Below, in pieces: positions 34,520 to 43,221 of a stretch of 55,216 bases of DNA. Both the position numbers and the translations under genes were made by a program. The notes beneath the pieces were generated by a model, which was given only the letters and a program-made list of their open reading frames with translations, did not search any database and was not told the DNA's origin. Each line of letters opens with the position of its first letter. The stretch's first letter is position 1. The DNA is from Candidatus Hydrogenedentota bacterium (GTDB lineage Bacteria > Hydrogenedentota > Hydrogenedentia > Hydrogenedentales > JAJRTN01), in the NCBI GenBank assembly GCA_024278275.1, contig JAJRTN010000059.1, forward strand, positions 1 through 55,216, read 5' to 3'.

Positions 34520-34592
34520 GTTATAAGCCATGGTGGGCCTTGGCCCACCATGGCCCTTCCAAGGGAGGTTCTTTCGTCGTCAAGGTTTCCGT
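34520..34592. repeat. GTGGGCCTTGGCCCAC repeat, copy 1
   Basis: Arms CCATGGTGGGCC and GGCCCACCATGG flank a TT centre (34528-34553), followed by CCCTTCCAAGGGAGG and TTTCGTCGTCAAGGTTT. It is almost identical over about 70 bp to 37863-37937. Confidence 0.75.
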
Positions 34593-34738
34593 CTTTATCT
34601 TATGTGGCACAGCCGCCCTCTGTGGGCCGATAGGCCCCATGAGGCGGGGAGGGGTAAGACGTACTTGCCACCACTCGTACAAAACGTCATGGCTAAGGAC
34701 TATCGCGTATCGCTCGTTTTTTATGATGACGGACGGCG

Positions 34739-35137
34739 TCAGGTCTTTTCGTCATCCTCCTTCGGGATGAGGCCCGCGAGGGCCTCGAAGGGGGAGTGAC
34801 CCAAGGTGGGTTCTTGCCTCCGGGACGTGGCGGGCGCGCCGTCGTAATGATCGCGTTGGGCGGCGTTCTCGTGTTCGTTGTCGTGGCAATAGAGACAGAG
34901 CAATTCCCAGTTGCTGCCGTCCGGGGGATTGTTGTCATGGTCGTGGTCGCGATGGTGGACCGTCAGTTCACGCAGACGTTTACCGGAGAACTCACGTCCG
35001 CACCGGCCGCATACATGGGGATAGATGGCCAATGCGCGTTCGCGGTAGGATTTCTCACGTTCCGATTGGGCGCGGCGTGCCTCGGTAACGATTCGCGCGC
35101 GATTGGCCGGGTCGGGCTGCCGGTTCTTGGGGGACAT
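34739..35137 (-). CDS. HNH nuclease (YajD-like)
   Basis: Protein of 132 aa. Zinc-site cysteines (CGRCGREF and CLYCHDNEHEN) frame the HNH-type core LTVHHRDHDHDNN. The N-terminal third is basic (MSPKNRQPDPANRARIV), as in YajD-like proteins. It is probably a DNA endonuclease; its role is unknown. It sits 75 bp downstream of the start of the sensor kinase's 3' end, in the same direction. Confidence 0.88.
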   Translation of the reverse strand: MSPKNRQPDPANRARIVTEARRAQSEREKSYRERALAIYPHVCGRCGREFSGKRLRELTVHHRDHDHDNNPPDGSNWELLCLYCHDNEHENAAQRDHYDGAPATSRRQEPTLGHSPFEALAGLIPKEDDEKT

Positions 35138-35212
35138 GCTTTCCTTCCTCGCGGGGTTGAGCGCAATCCATAATTCGTGTGGCGGAATAGTGCGAAATGA
35201 ACGGAGGCCGTG

Positions 35213-37045
35213 TCAAGGAATCAAAGGCGAAGGAGGGGCGGTGCGCTTCAGCGCACCCTGCGATTCGGGGTCTTCGATTACGGGGAGGCGCAGGGTGAAG
35301 GTGCTGCCTTCTCCGGGACGGCTCTCGACGTCGATGTTTCCGCCGTGGGCCTGGGCAATGTGCTTGACAATGGCCAGCCCAAGGCCGGTACCGCCGAGTT
35401 CACGGCTGCGCGATTTGTCCACGCGGTAGAAGCGCTCGAAAATTCTTGGCTGGTGCTCGGCGGAAATGCCACGGCCGTGGTCGCTTACCACGATGGCGAT
35501 ACCCCCGTCATCGACCGTGGTGGACACGTCAATAAGGCTTCCCTCGTCGCTGTACTTAATGGCGTTGTCGATGAGATTCACCACGGCCTGTTCAAGCAGG
35601 GCGGGATTGATGCGGCCTTCGGCCGGGCTTTCGACGTGAAGACGCACCGTGATGTCGCGCGCCTTTGCCCGCGGTGCGCAGAAATCAATGGCGGAGCGAA
35701 CAACGGCATCGACATGGCCGGGTTCCAGCGTGGGGTCGGCTTTTTCCCCCTCCAGCCGGGAAAGGATCAGCAGGTCCTCGATAATGGCATTGAGGCGGTC
35801 GGCCTGGGCAAGCACAATACCGAGAAAACGCGAAGTGTCCGAGGGTTCCACGGAACCGTGGAGCAGCGTTTCCACGAAACCCTTGATGGTTGTGATGGGG
35901 GTTTTCAATTCGTGGGAGACATTCGCCACGAAATCGCGGCGCACCTTTTCGAGACGGCGCAGCCGGGTAATATCGTTCAACACGATAACCACACCGTCCC
36001 GGCGCCCCGAAACACCCTGCAATGCCGTCCCGTGAACTTGGAGAATCTGTTCTCCCCGGGACTTCGTGTTGAAAACCAGTTCATCCTCCACGGGCGCCTG
36101 GGAGGCCAGGGCCTTGACCACGAAGTCATGGAGCGACGAGTTGCGCGCCACGCTCCGCAGGGACCGCCCGACCGCCGTTTCGACGTCGGCCTCCAGCAGT
36201 TTCGCGGCGGCGTCGTTGATACTCAGGATACGCTCATCCTTGTCCACGGCCAGGACGCTTTCCACCATGCTGGAGAGCACGGCCTGCTGCTCATTGCGCT
36301 GATTGACAATGGTTTGAATGCGGTCGTGAAGTTGCTCGGCCATTTTGTTGAGCGCTTCCGCCAGGCCGGCGATTTCATCGGCCCGGGGCACGGGCAGGCG
36401 CTCCGACAGCTCGCCCCGGGCGAAGCGGTCCGCGCCACGGCGCAATGCCTCCAGGGGCCGGGCGATGCGACGGGCCACGATCCAGCTCAGCACGGCGCCG
36501 AAAAACGCCACGATAAGACTGCCGGACGCGACTTGATAGAAAATGGCGTGGAGCTTGTCCTTGATGGCGGTCATGAGCATGGCGACGCGAATGTAGCCCA
36601 GGAGCTTGTCCTGGGATTGAACGGAAATCGCCACATACGTCAGCATTTCGCCCAGTGTATCGCTGTGACGCTTCGCACTGCCCACGCCTTTCGCCTTGGC
36701 TTCGAGCACTTCCGGGCGCTTGTCGTGGCGGTCCATGGTGGACGGGTCTTCGTAGGTGTCGCCGATAACCTTGCCGTCTGGAAGAATGATGGTGATGCGC
36801 GTTTCGCTGACCCGTCCCATGGCCTTGCACAGGGCGTCCAGTTCATCCCTTCCCGCGGTGTTTGCAAGCAGGGTCCGCACCCGTGGCATCAGGATACGCG
36901 CGTGGGCTTCCAGGCGTTCCCGGGTCTGGTCTTCGTAGAAAGACCGAACCGACCGCGAGGTATACGCCGTGACGGCCACCAGCGCGGCGGCGATCACAAC
37001 CAGGTAGGTGGGGAAGAGATACCAGATCAGGCGGCGCCGTGTCAT
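35213..37045 (-). CDS. PhoR-like sensor histidine kinase
   Basis: Protein of 610 aa. TM helix about 8-28, periplasmic sensor about 30-170, TM about 171-193, HAMP about 194-246, PAS about 255-365, HisKA with the phospho-accepting His in NVSHELKTPITTIKG, and HATPase with NAIKYSDEG, DHGRGISAEHQPRIFERFYRVD and GGTGLGLAIVKHIAQAHGG. It senses an envelope signal and phosphorylates the paired response regulator, whose stop codon abuts its start. The pair resembles PhoR/PhoB, but no phosphate transport genes are nearby. Confidence 0.93.
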   Translation of the reverse strand: MTRRRLIWYLFPTYLVVIAAALVAVTAYTSRSVRSFYEDQTRERLEAHARILMPRVRTLLANTAGRDELDALCKAMGRVSETRITIILPDGKVIGDTYEDPSTMDRHDKRPEVLEAKAKGVGSAKRHSDTLGEMLTYVAISVQSQDKLLGYIRVAMLMTAIKDKLHAIFYQVASGSLIVAFFGAVLSWIVARRIARPLEALRRGADRFARGELSERLPVPRADEIAGLAEALNKMAEQLHDRIQTIVNQRNEQQAVLSSMVESVLAVDKDERILSINDAAAKLLEADVETAVGRSLRSVARNSSLHDFVVKALASQAPVEDELVFNTKSRGEQILQVHGTALQGVSGRRDGVVIVLNDITRLRRLEKVRRDFVANVSHELKTPITTIKGFVETLLHGSVEPSDTSRFLGIVLAQADRLNAIIEDLLILSRLEGEKADPTLEPGHVDAVVRSAIDFCAPRAKARDITVRLHVESPAEGRINPALLEQAVVNLIDNAIKYSDEGSLIDVSTTVDDGGIAIVVSDHGRGISAEHQPRIFERFYRVDKSRSRELGGTGLGLAIVKHIAQAHGGNIDVESRPGEGSTFTLRLPVIEDPESQGALKRTAPPSPLIP

Positions 37046-37744
37046 TTACTCTTGCTCCTGAAAGCGATAGCCCACGCCCCGGACCGTGTTGATGTATTTC
37101 CCGGCGGCACCGAGTTTTTTCCGGAGTCCCACGATCTGGACATCCACGGACCGTTCGGTGACCGCGTAGTCGGTGCCATGCACGGCATCCACAATCTGGT
37201 ACCGCGTGAATACCCAACCCGGACGGCGTGCCAGGAAACGCAACACTTCGAACTCCGTGTGCGTAAGATCCACCGCCTTGCCATCCACCAGCACTTCCCG
37301 CCGTCCGGGATGGATGAGCAGGTTATGCAACTGGATAGGCGCCGCGGATTGCCCCTCCTCCTCGGGCGTGGCACGACGCCGCAGCAAAGCCCGCACCCGG
37401 GCTACCAGCACGCGCGTGCTGAAGGGCTTGGTCACGTAGTCGTCCGCCCCCAGCTCCAGACCGGCCACGATGTCGGCTTCCTCACCCTTTGCCGTGAGCA
37501 TGATCACCGGAATGTGTCGGCAATCGACATCGTTCTTCAGCCGCCTGCACACCTCAAGTCCGTCGATCTCGGGTAACATGAGGTCCAGCAGAATGACATC
37601 GGGCTTCCGCAACCGCACGGCTTGGAGGCCTTCTTCGCCCGATCTCGCCTGATGCACCGCATAACCCTCGCGTTCCAGGTTTAATCGGACCAGCTCCCGG
37701 ATATCGGCTTCATCCTCGACCACCAGAATATGCTCTCTTGCCAC
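37046..37744 (-). CDS. PhoB-like response regulator
   Basis: Protein of 232 aa. GTG 37744 is chosen because AAGGAAGG lies just upstream and the length fits OmpR/PhoB proteins; a longer frame upstream lacks an RBS. Receiver domain (about 5-118): ILVVEDEADIRELV, LLDLMLPEIDG (phospho-Asp), MLTAKGEEADIVAGLELGADDYVTKPF. Winged-helix DNA-binding domain: LTHTEFEVLRFLARRPGWVFTRYQIVD and YINTVRGVGYRF. It is coupled with the sensor kinase (stop at 37046, kinase start at 37045). Confidence 0.95.
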   Translation of the reverse strand: MAREHILVVEDEADIRELVRLNLEREGYAVHQARSGEEGLQAVRLRKPDVILLDLMLPEIDGLEVCRRLKNDVDCRHIPVIMLTAKGEEADIVAGLELGADDYVTKPFSTRVLVARVRALLRRRATPEEEGQSAAPIQLHNLLIHPGRREVLVDGKAVDLTHTEFEVLRFLARRPGWVFTRYQIVDAVHGTDYAVTERSVDVQIVGLRKKLGAAGKYINTVRGVGYRFQEQE

Positions 37745-37862
37745 GGTTACCTTCCTTGTGCCGCGTTCGTACGTGAATGCCATTTGCCTGCGGTTTCGAC
37801 GCACGCGGGATGACGGGCCATTTATCATACATTGAGCCTGCGGGCTTCTCCAATGGCGAAAG

Positions 37863-37937
37863 TTATAAGGGTGGGCCTTGGCCCACCATGGTCCCTTTCA
37901 AGGGAGGCTGTTTCGTCGTCAAGGTTTTCAGTCTTGA
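37863..37937. repeat. GTGGGCCTTGGCCCAC repeat, copy 2
   Basis: Matches 34520-34592 over about 70 bp, including TTTCGTCGTCAAGG. It is followed by an inverted GATGGGCCAAGGCCCACCCT unit at 37936-37955. A third copy begins at 55194 and is cut by the window end. Confidence 0.75.
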
Positions 37938-38019
37938 TGGGCCAAGGCCCACCCTCGGAGCTTCAACCGTCAACGGACAAGCGGGAGCCTGTTCCTGCCC
38001 GCCACGCCCTGCCCCCACC

Positions 38020-38100
38020 TTCATCCCCGCGAAAGCAGGGCTCCATGATGGGGGCAACCCCTTGACCTTTTCCGTGGATTCCCGCGTTCGCGGGGACATC
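38020..38100. repeat. palindromic repeat pair, CCCGCG family
   Basis: TCATCCCCGCGAAAGCAGGG and GGATTCCCGCGTTCGCGGGG lie about 50 bp apart, the same arrangement as 18049-18131. Confidence 0.6.
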
Positions 38101-38166
38101 GGCAGACAGGTGGGCGCGGACGCACCATGACTGTCTTGTCGGGACTTGAACATGTAGCCGCCCGCC

Positions 38167-38538
38167 TTACGCTCCGGGAAAGGCGTCGGGGTAATGGGTG
38201 ATAACGGGTTTGCCCCTTTCGGGCATGATAATGGCCACCACGTCGAAACGGTAATAGTGTTCGCGGCCGTGGCGCATGAGGTAGTGCCGGGCAGCCTGGC
38301 GAAGATGGGCCTGTTTCACGGGGCCGATGGTGTCTTCCGGCGGCACATCGTCGAGGGTGGCACGGGTGCGCACCTCGACAAAAACGATGGTGTCGCCGTC
38401 TTGGGCGATAAGATCTATTTCGTTGCGGACGAGGCGAACGTTACGGTCGAGAATGCGGTAACCGGCCCGCTTGAGGAACCGTGCGGCGGCGTCTTCCCCC
38501 CGAATCCAGAGGGGCTTGGGCTTACGTTGCCACCACAC
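38167..38538 (-). CDS. YraN/UPF0102 family protein
   Basis: Protein of 123 aa. GTG 38538 (V-W-W-Q-R-K-P-K) is chosen because it gives normal family length and starts 17 bases inside the end of scpA; earlier codons in this frame lie within scpA. Motifs are GEDAAARFLKRAGYRILDRN, RNEIDLIAQDGDTIVFVEVRTR and KQAHLRQAARHYL, typical of the UPF0102 fold related to Holliday-junction nucleases. Function is unknown. Translationally coupled to scpA. Confidence 0.85.
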   Translation of the reverse strand: MWWQRKPKPLWIRGEDAAARFLKRAGYRILDRNVRLVRNEIDLIAQDGDTIVFVEVRTRATLDDVPPEDTIGPVKQAHLRQAARHYLMRHGREHYYRFDVVAIIMPERGKPVITHYPDAFPGA

Positions 38539-39415
38539 TGGGATCGATCTCTTCGCCGGGCGTCGTGGCGAAAATACGGATGTCGCCGAAGGAGTGGTGC
38601 TGGTGCGCGCGTATGCGGCGCATGCGGCAAAGCTCAAGGATGGCGAGGAGAGAGCAAACAATCTCCATGCGGTTTTTGCAGCCCTCGTAGAGTTCGATCC
38701 ACGTGATGCTGCCGCCGCCTTCGAGGCGTTCTTCGATAAAAGCGATCTTTTCATCCACCGAGGCGCCTTCGAGTTGCACTTCATGTATGGCGGCGCCGGT
38801 GACAAAACGCAGGACGGATCGGATGGCCTTGATGAGATCATAAAGGCTGACCTCCAGGATTTCATCCTCGTCTTCCACGGCCTCCACCCCGGGTTTCACG
38901 CGACGCGGAAACCAGTCGGCGGCGGTTTCGAAACGTTCCCCGAGGGCCTGGGTAAGGTCGCGGAACTTTCGGTATTCAAGCAGTTTCTCGACCAGGTCGA
39001 GGCGGGGGTCCTCCTCTTCGATGTCTTCTTCATCCTCTTCGTCGATTTCCACGGGGAGGATCATTTTGGACTTGATTTGGATGAGGGTGGCGGCCATGAC
39101 GAGGAATTCGCCGGCCACGTCAAGGTTTTCCTCCCGTAGCAGGTCCAGGAAACGGAGGTATTGCTCGGTTACCTTGACGATAGGAATGTCAAAGATGTCG
39201 ATCTCTTGCGCCCGGATCAGGTAGAGCAGCACTTCGAAAGGGCCGGCAAACTTGTCCAGCTCGATACGCAGCACCTCATCGGAGGCCTCGCCGGTGAGAT
39301 AGGTATCGGGCGGAAGCGGTTCGGACGTGGCGGCCGCCGATTCCGGCGAAACCTCTTTCTGCACCACGGCTTCCGTTTTTTCGGCGCCACCGGGCACCGG
39401 AGATTGCTCGGTCAA
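38522..39415 (-). CDS. scpA: segregation and condensation protein A
   Basis: Protein of about 297 aa. TTG 39415 (L-T-E-Q-S-P) chosen: it has GGAG upstream on the minus strand, whereas the longer frame to 39613 encodes an atypical Pro-rich extension. The ScpA kleisin N-domain (about 50-130) includes LDKFAGPFEVLLYLIRAQEIDIFDIPIVKVTEQY, and the C-terminal winged helix about 215-285. It bridges SMC heads with ScpB. scpB is not in the window. Confidence 0.9.
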   Translation of the reverse strand: MTEQSPVPGGAEKTEAVVQKEVSPESAAATSEPLPPDTYLTGEASDEVLRIELDKFAGPFEVLLYLIRAQEIDIFDIPIVKVTEQYLRFLDLLREENLDVAGEFLVMAATLIQIKSKMILPVEIDEEDEEDIEEEDPRLDLVEKLLEYRKFRDLTQALGERFETAADWFPRRVKPGVEAVEDEDEILEVSLYDLIKAIRSVLRFVTGAAIHEVQLEGASVDEKIAFIEERLEGGGSITWIELYEGCKNRMEIVCSLLAILELCRMRRIRAHQHHSFGDIRIFATTPGEEIDPSVVAT

Positions 39416-39675
39416 GGAATGGCCACTCCACGGGGTCGGGATTCCGGGGAGGCCGCGCGAAAAAGGCGGCCCTTTCAACGGGGGGGATCCTAGCGCGTGG
39501 GCAGGAGGCGGTGCAACTGGCCGGGTTGGGGAAAGGACCAACACGGACAAAGCACGGACTCCGAAAAACGCAGCCCCTCCGTCTTGCCATGGCGGGGGAT
39601 GGCCTGATACCATCGCAGGTGGTTGGAGGCCCCATGGTCGGGCCTTCCCGAGGGCGAAAGAGGGAGAACCCCGCC

Positions 39676-40680
39676 ATGGTGAAATCGCTTCGGCGCACGG
39701 CGCTGTTGCTTGGCCTGTTGCTGGTCATCGCCGTACCAGCCCGGGCACAGTGGACCTGGACCCCGCAGACGGGACGGTGGGTCAATATGAAAAGACTGCC
39801 GAAAGAGACCCCCGAGCTGCAGATCGAACACGCCCGAAGCCTCCTGGTGGCGGGTTATTACAAGAAGGCCCTGGCGGAGACCCGCAAGTTCACGAACTTC
39901 TACGGCGACAGCGACCTGGCCGACGAGAACCAGTTTCTTCGCGGTGAAATCCGCATGGCCCAGGGACAGCAAATGGACGCCGCCAAGGAGTTCCAGCAGG
40001 TACTCTCGGCCTATCCCGACACCCATCTCTACGATGCCGCCATTGCCAGGCAGTACGAGATCGGCGACAGCCTTTACGAAGCGGGTCAGAAGAAACAGCG
40101 GAAGCGGTGGGCGTTTTACAAGAAACGCCCCCTCAAGCGCGCGGCAGAGGTTTATGGCATGGTCGTGGAGAACCAGCCTTTCACCGCGGCGGCCGCGGAA
40201 GCGCAGTACAAAATCGGCCTGTCCCATTACGCACGCAAGGAGTACGTGAACGCGGCGTTCGAGTATCAGCGCGTGGTAGAGGACTATCCCGGATCGGACT
40301 GGGTGGACGAGGCCAGTTATGGCTTGGCCATGTGCTATTACAAGCGCACCCGGCCCGCGGCCTATGACCAGGGCCCCAGCCAACGGGTGATCGACGCGGT
40401 GGACACCTTCGCCATTCGTTTCCCGAATGACGAGCGCGTGGCCGAGTTAAAGAAAAAGCGCGGTGAAATGGTGGAGCGCATCGCCAGGCAGCGTCTCCAG
40501 ACGGCCCGGTTTTATGAAAAACGCCGCCTCTTCAGGTCGGCGCGCATTTACTACGAACTCATTGTGGAGCAGTTTGACGGCACCCAAGCCGCGCAAACCG
40601 CGCAATCCTGGCTGGATGGACGGCCCGCGGACGAACCGAGCGCGCGCCAACAGGTCATCCCAATAAAAGCGGCTTCATGA
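39676..40680 (+). CDS. TPR outer-membrane assembly protein (BamD/YfiO-like)
   Basis: Protein of 334 aa. ATG 39676 follows GGGAG (39662); the signal peptide is MVKSLRRTALLLGLLLV, with cleavage after ARA. TPR units resemble BamD: ELQIEHARSLLVAGYYKKALAETRKF, AKEFQQVLSAYPDTHLYDAAIARQYEIGDSLYEAG, KIGLSHYARKEYVNAAFEYQRVVEDYPGSDW, FYEKRRLFRSARIYYELIVEQF. No lipobox Cys is seen, unlike classical BamD. It is part of the BamD-like-lptE-holA run. Confidence 0.85.
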   Translation: MVKSLRRTALLLGLLLVIAVPARAQWTWTPQTGRWVNMKRLPKETPELQIEHARSLLVAGYYKKALAETRKFTNFYGDSDLADENQFLRGEIRMAQGQQMDAAKEFQQVLSAYPDTHLYDAAIARQYEIGDSLYEAGQKKQRKRWAFYKKRPLKRAAEVYGMVVENQPFTAAAAEAQYKIGLSHYARKEYVNAAFEYQRVVEDYPGSDWVDEASYGLAMCYYKRTRPAAYDQGPSQRVIDAVDTFAIRFPNDERVAELKKKRGEMVERIARQRLQTARFYEKRRLFRSARIYYELIVEQFDGTQAAQTAQSWLDGRPADEPSARQQVIPIKAAS

Positions 40681-41246
40681 CGATGCACCTTCCGCGATTA
40701 TCGGGCTCCCTCCTGTTCGCGGCCCTGCTGCTGGCAGGCTGCGGCTACACTACCCAAAGCTCGCTCGACGCGAAGTACCAGACGGTCTTCGTGTCCGCCG
40801 CCTATGACCAGTCGAAGGAATATGACTTGCAGGCGCCCCTCACCAATGCGTTGCGCCGAAAGTTTACCACCGACAGCCGCCTGCGCCTCGCTTCACGGGA
40901 CACGGCGGACCTGCTGATCGAGGTAGTGATTCGCGATTACCAGCTCAAGGGCCTCACCCGCGATCAACACGACGAGGTGACCCAGTTCCTCATGGTCGTT
41001 ACGGCTGCCGCCCGGCTGACGGATCAGCAAACGGGCGAGGTCTTGTGGGAAGAGCCGGTGATGGCGGGCGAGACCTCCTTCTATCCCAAGGCCGCCGGTC
41101 AGTCATCGGACCGGCTGCGGGGCAACGCCGAGGTCTTCCTGCCCACGGTGCGTTCTTTCGCCACGGAGGAAGAAAACCGCGCGGCGTCGGAGGCCCTGGA
41201 GCAACTTGCGTCCGACATCTTCTATCGCACCATAGAACCCTGGTAA
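40677..41246 (+). CDS. lptE: LPS-assembly lipoprotein LptE
   Basis: Protein of 189 aa. The ATG overlaps the previous stop (ATGA). A lipoprotein signal ends LLLAGC (Cys22). Downstream: YQTVFVSAAYDQSKEYDLQ, ALRRKFTTDSRLRL, DTADLLIEVVIRDYQLKGLT, and later LEQLASDIFYRTIEPW, which is typical of the LptE family. It plugs LptD and helps LPS reach the outer membrane. Confidence 0.92.
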   Translation: MTMHLPRLSGSLLFAALLLAGCGYTTQSSLDAKYQTVFVSAAYDQSKEYDLQAPLTNALRRKFTTDSRLRLASRDTADLLIEVVIRDYQLKGLTRDQHDEVTQFLMVVTAAARLTDQQTGEVLWEEPVMAGETSFYPKAAGQSSDRLRGNAEVFLPTVRSFATEEENRAASEALEQLASDIFYRTIEPW

Positions 41247-41250
41247 TGCC

Positions 41251-42282
41251 GTGCTTGTCACTGACCTTCTGAAACAGATTAACGGGGATTGGACTCCCCC
41301 GCCGGTATTGCTCTTCTGCCCGGGCAGGGCGGGCTTTGACAAGGAACCCTTCGAGCCGCTTCTCGCCGAACAGGCCGTCCAGGCCATCGTTGAAAAACTG
41401 GTGGACCCTTCGCTGGCGGATCTCACCTACAGCGTGTTTTACGCGGACGAGACCCAGCCCGGCGCCATCACGGACGAGGCCCAAACCCTCCCTTTCCTCG
41501 CGGAACGGCGGCTCATTCTCGTCCGAAACGGCGAACGGTACGACCAGATGTCGGGTGGAAAGGGCAGCATGCTCGCCCCCCTGGTGCAATACCTGAAGTC
41601 ACCCTCGGAATCCACCGTCCTCATGATCATCGCCGGAAAGGCGGACAAGCGGAAGGCCCTCTATAAAGCCTGTAAAGACCTGGAGGGAATCGTCGAATGT
41701 CCCCAGCTTTCCGATGGTGAATTGGCCCAATGGGTCCAGGTGGAAGGCCGGAAAATGGGCCGCCGCTTCAACCAGGATGCCATCAGGGAACTCCTGGGAC
41801 GGGCGGGCGCACGGCTGGGCGATGTGCGCAATGCCCTCACGCTGGTGACGAACTACGTGGGCGAGGCCCGGGAAATCCGCGCCGAGGACGTGGTCGCGGC
41901 CTGTGCCGACGTGGCCGAAGAGTCCGTGTGGAACCTGACCGACGCCATCTCGGCATCGGATACGGATAAAGCGCTGCGGGTGCTTTACGAGCTGCTTGAT
42001 TACGGAAAAAGTCCCGACGAAATTATGGGGCTGATCAACTGGCTCCTGGAAACCGTCTACCGCGCCTGCCCCGAAACCAGGGCGGAGAACAAAAGTCGTT
42101 TCATGACGGAAAAAGTTATGCCCCTGGTGCGCAAGTGGGGGCTGAAAAAGGTGATGGCCGCATGCACGCTCTGCACGGACACCCATTTCATGATTCGAAG
42201 CACGGGGGTTGACAAAAGGCTCGCCCTCGAACTGCTGGTGGTCAAGCTATCCGTTGGACGAAAACGCGCCGCCCGCGCATAG
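41251..42282 (+). CDS. holA: DNA polymerase III delta subunit
   Basis: Protein of 343 aa. GTG start 4 bases after lptE. The family layout is N-terminal AAA+-like region with LLFCPGRAGFDKEPFEPL, the middle PQLSDGELAQWVQVEGRKMGRR, domain II AIRELLGRAGARLGDVRNAL and DVVAACADVAEESVWNLTDAI, and the C-terminal region ALELLVVKLSVG. HolA loads the beta clamp. lptE-holA coupling is known in many bacteria. Confidence 0.93.
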   Translation: MLVTDLLKQINGDWTPPPVLLFCPGRAGFDKEPFEPLLAEQAVQAIVEKLVDPSLADLTYSVFYADETQPGAITDEAQTLPFLAERRLILVRNGERYDQMSGGKGSMLAPLVQYLKSPSESTVLMIIAGKADKRKALYKACKDLEGIVECPQLSDGELAQWVQVEGRKMGRRFNQDAIRELLGRAGARLGDVRNALTLVTNYVGEAREIRAEDVVAACADVAEESVWNLTDAISASDTDKALRVLYELLDYGKSPDEIMGLINWLLETVYRACPETRAENKSRFMTEKVMPLVRKWGLKKVMAACTLCTDTHFMIRSTGVDKRLALELLVVKLSVGRKRAARA

Positions 42283-42303
42283 TGCAGTGAAACGGGAAAA
42301 TTC

Positions 42304-43221
42304 ATGGGGCTTTTGGCTTTAATCGTGTCAACTGTGCTCGCCGCGCCGGTGGGTATCGATCTCATTGACGATCCCCACTTTCAACGGGGCTTCAGGGTTT
42401 ATGATCCCCAACCGGGCGCACAGGTGGTGCGCCGGGTCTTCCAATGGCGGGAAGGGACAGGCGACCCCGCGTGGGGCTTGGCCCAGTGGAGCAGCCGATA
42501 CACCTTGGCCGGCGCGACACTGGAGCGGCTGCCTTCGGGCGCGGTGCGCCTGGTCGATGAGGCCAAGCAGGTCACGGCCGGTCCGGGCGGCAAGAATAAA
42601 CCCGACCTCACGCTGGCCGTGGATGGGCGGCGGGAATGGGGCGGGAGCGCGCGAAGGAAAGGAGCGCCCTGGCCCCACCTGCTGGTCAGCCAGGGCCTGC
42701 CGGACAATACGCCCATGCTGGATGAACTGGCGGGGCTGGATTTCACCGTGACCGCCCGGTTGACCCGGGCGGATCGGGTCGAGCCAAAGGGCTATGATCC
42801 CCACATCCACGCGGCCCAGTTCCTTCTCTTTTTCACCGTGCAAAACCGCAACCGGGCCTCGGCAGGCCATGGTGATTTCCTCTGGCTCGGTGTGCCCGTC
42901 TACGACGACCGGGACCGTCCCGGCCTTTCCATTATCGGCGGCGACCAGGGACTCGGCAAGCTCATCTACACCCCGGCGCGCTCGGATTACACGGAAGGCG
43001 ACATCACCTCCGGGGAATGGGTAACCTACGCCGCCGACCTTCTCCCCCTTGCGAAACGGGCGCTGAGGGAGGCTTGGCGGCGCGGGTTTCTGAAGGATTC
43101 ACGGAATGTGGGTGATTATCGGCTTGGCGGCATGAACATGGGCTGGGAAGTAACCGGGAACAACCACGTGGAGATGCAGATTCGTGGGCTTGGCCTTCGG
43201 GCGCGACGCAAGACAGACTGA
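42304..43221 (+). CDS. secreted protein of unknown function
   Basis: Protein of 305 aa with an N-terminal signal (MGLLALIVSTVLAAPVG). It reads DLIDDPHFQRGFRVYDP, TLAVDGRREWGGSARRKGAPWPHLLVSQGLP, LLFFTVQNRNRASAGHGDFLWLGVPVYDDRD and YRLGGMNMGWEVTG. I do not recognise a family. The features suggest a beta-rich exported carbohydrate-binding or lyase-like protein. It lies between holA and glgX. Confidence 0.75.
   Translation: MGLLALIVSTVLAAPVGIDLIDDPHFQRGFRVYDPQPGAQVVRRVFQWREGTGDPAWGLAQWSSRYTLAGATLERLPSGAVRLVDEAKQVTAGPGGKNKPDLTLAVDGRREWGGSARRKGAPWPHLLVSQGLPDNTPMLDELAGLDFTVTARLTRADRVEPKGYDPHIHAAQFLLFFTVQNRNRASAGHGDFLWLGVPVYDDRDRPGLSIIGGDQGLGKLIYTPARSDYTEGDITSGEWVTYAADLLPLAKRALREAWRRGFLKDSRNVGDYRLGGMNMGWEVTGNNHVEMQIRGLGLRARRKTD

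Larger units (their letters stand above)
34127..34738. other. 612-bp non-coding block full of palindromes
   Basis: It contains a perfect palindrome (34213-34234), several GGCC/GCCC hairpins (e.g. GGGCCGAAAGGCC near 34355, GGGCCGATAGGCCCC near 34625), a CCCGCGAACGCGGGG unit (34498-34512) and one copy of the GTGGGCCTTGGCCCAC repeat (34520-34592). The minus-strand open frame at 34298-34531 has repeat-like composition; I do not regard it as a gene. Confidence 0.6.
37745..38166. other. 422-bp intergenic region with repeats
   Basis: It separates the leftward response regulator from the leftward yraN, so it holds the promoter for the regulator pair. It contains the second GTGGGCCTTGGCCCAC copy (37863-37937), an inverted form GGGCCAAGGCCC (37936-37955), and a CCCGCG-type pair at 38020-38100. 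No gene is convincing; the open frame at 37863-38153 is repeat-derived. Confidence 0.6.

Noticed and set aside
34298-34531. 77-codon minus-strand open frame
   Set aside because: It lies in the palindrome-dense island and its sequence is repeat-like with no RBS of note; I read it as repeat-derived.
37863-38153. 96-codon minus-strand open frame
   Set aside because: It runs through two repeat families and is explained by them.
39416-39613. N-terminal extension of ScpA to ATG 39613
   Set aside because: Pro-rich, not conserved, and a TTG with GGAG exists at 39415.
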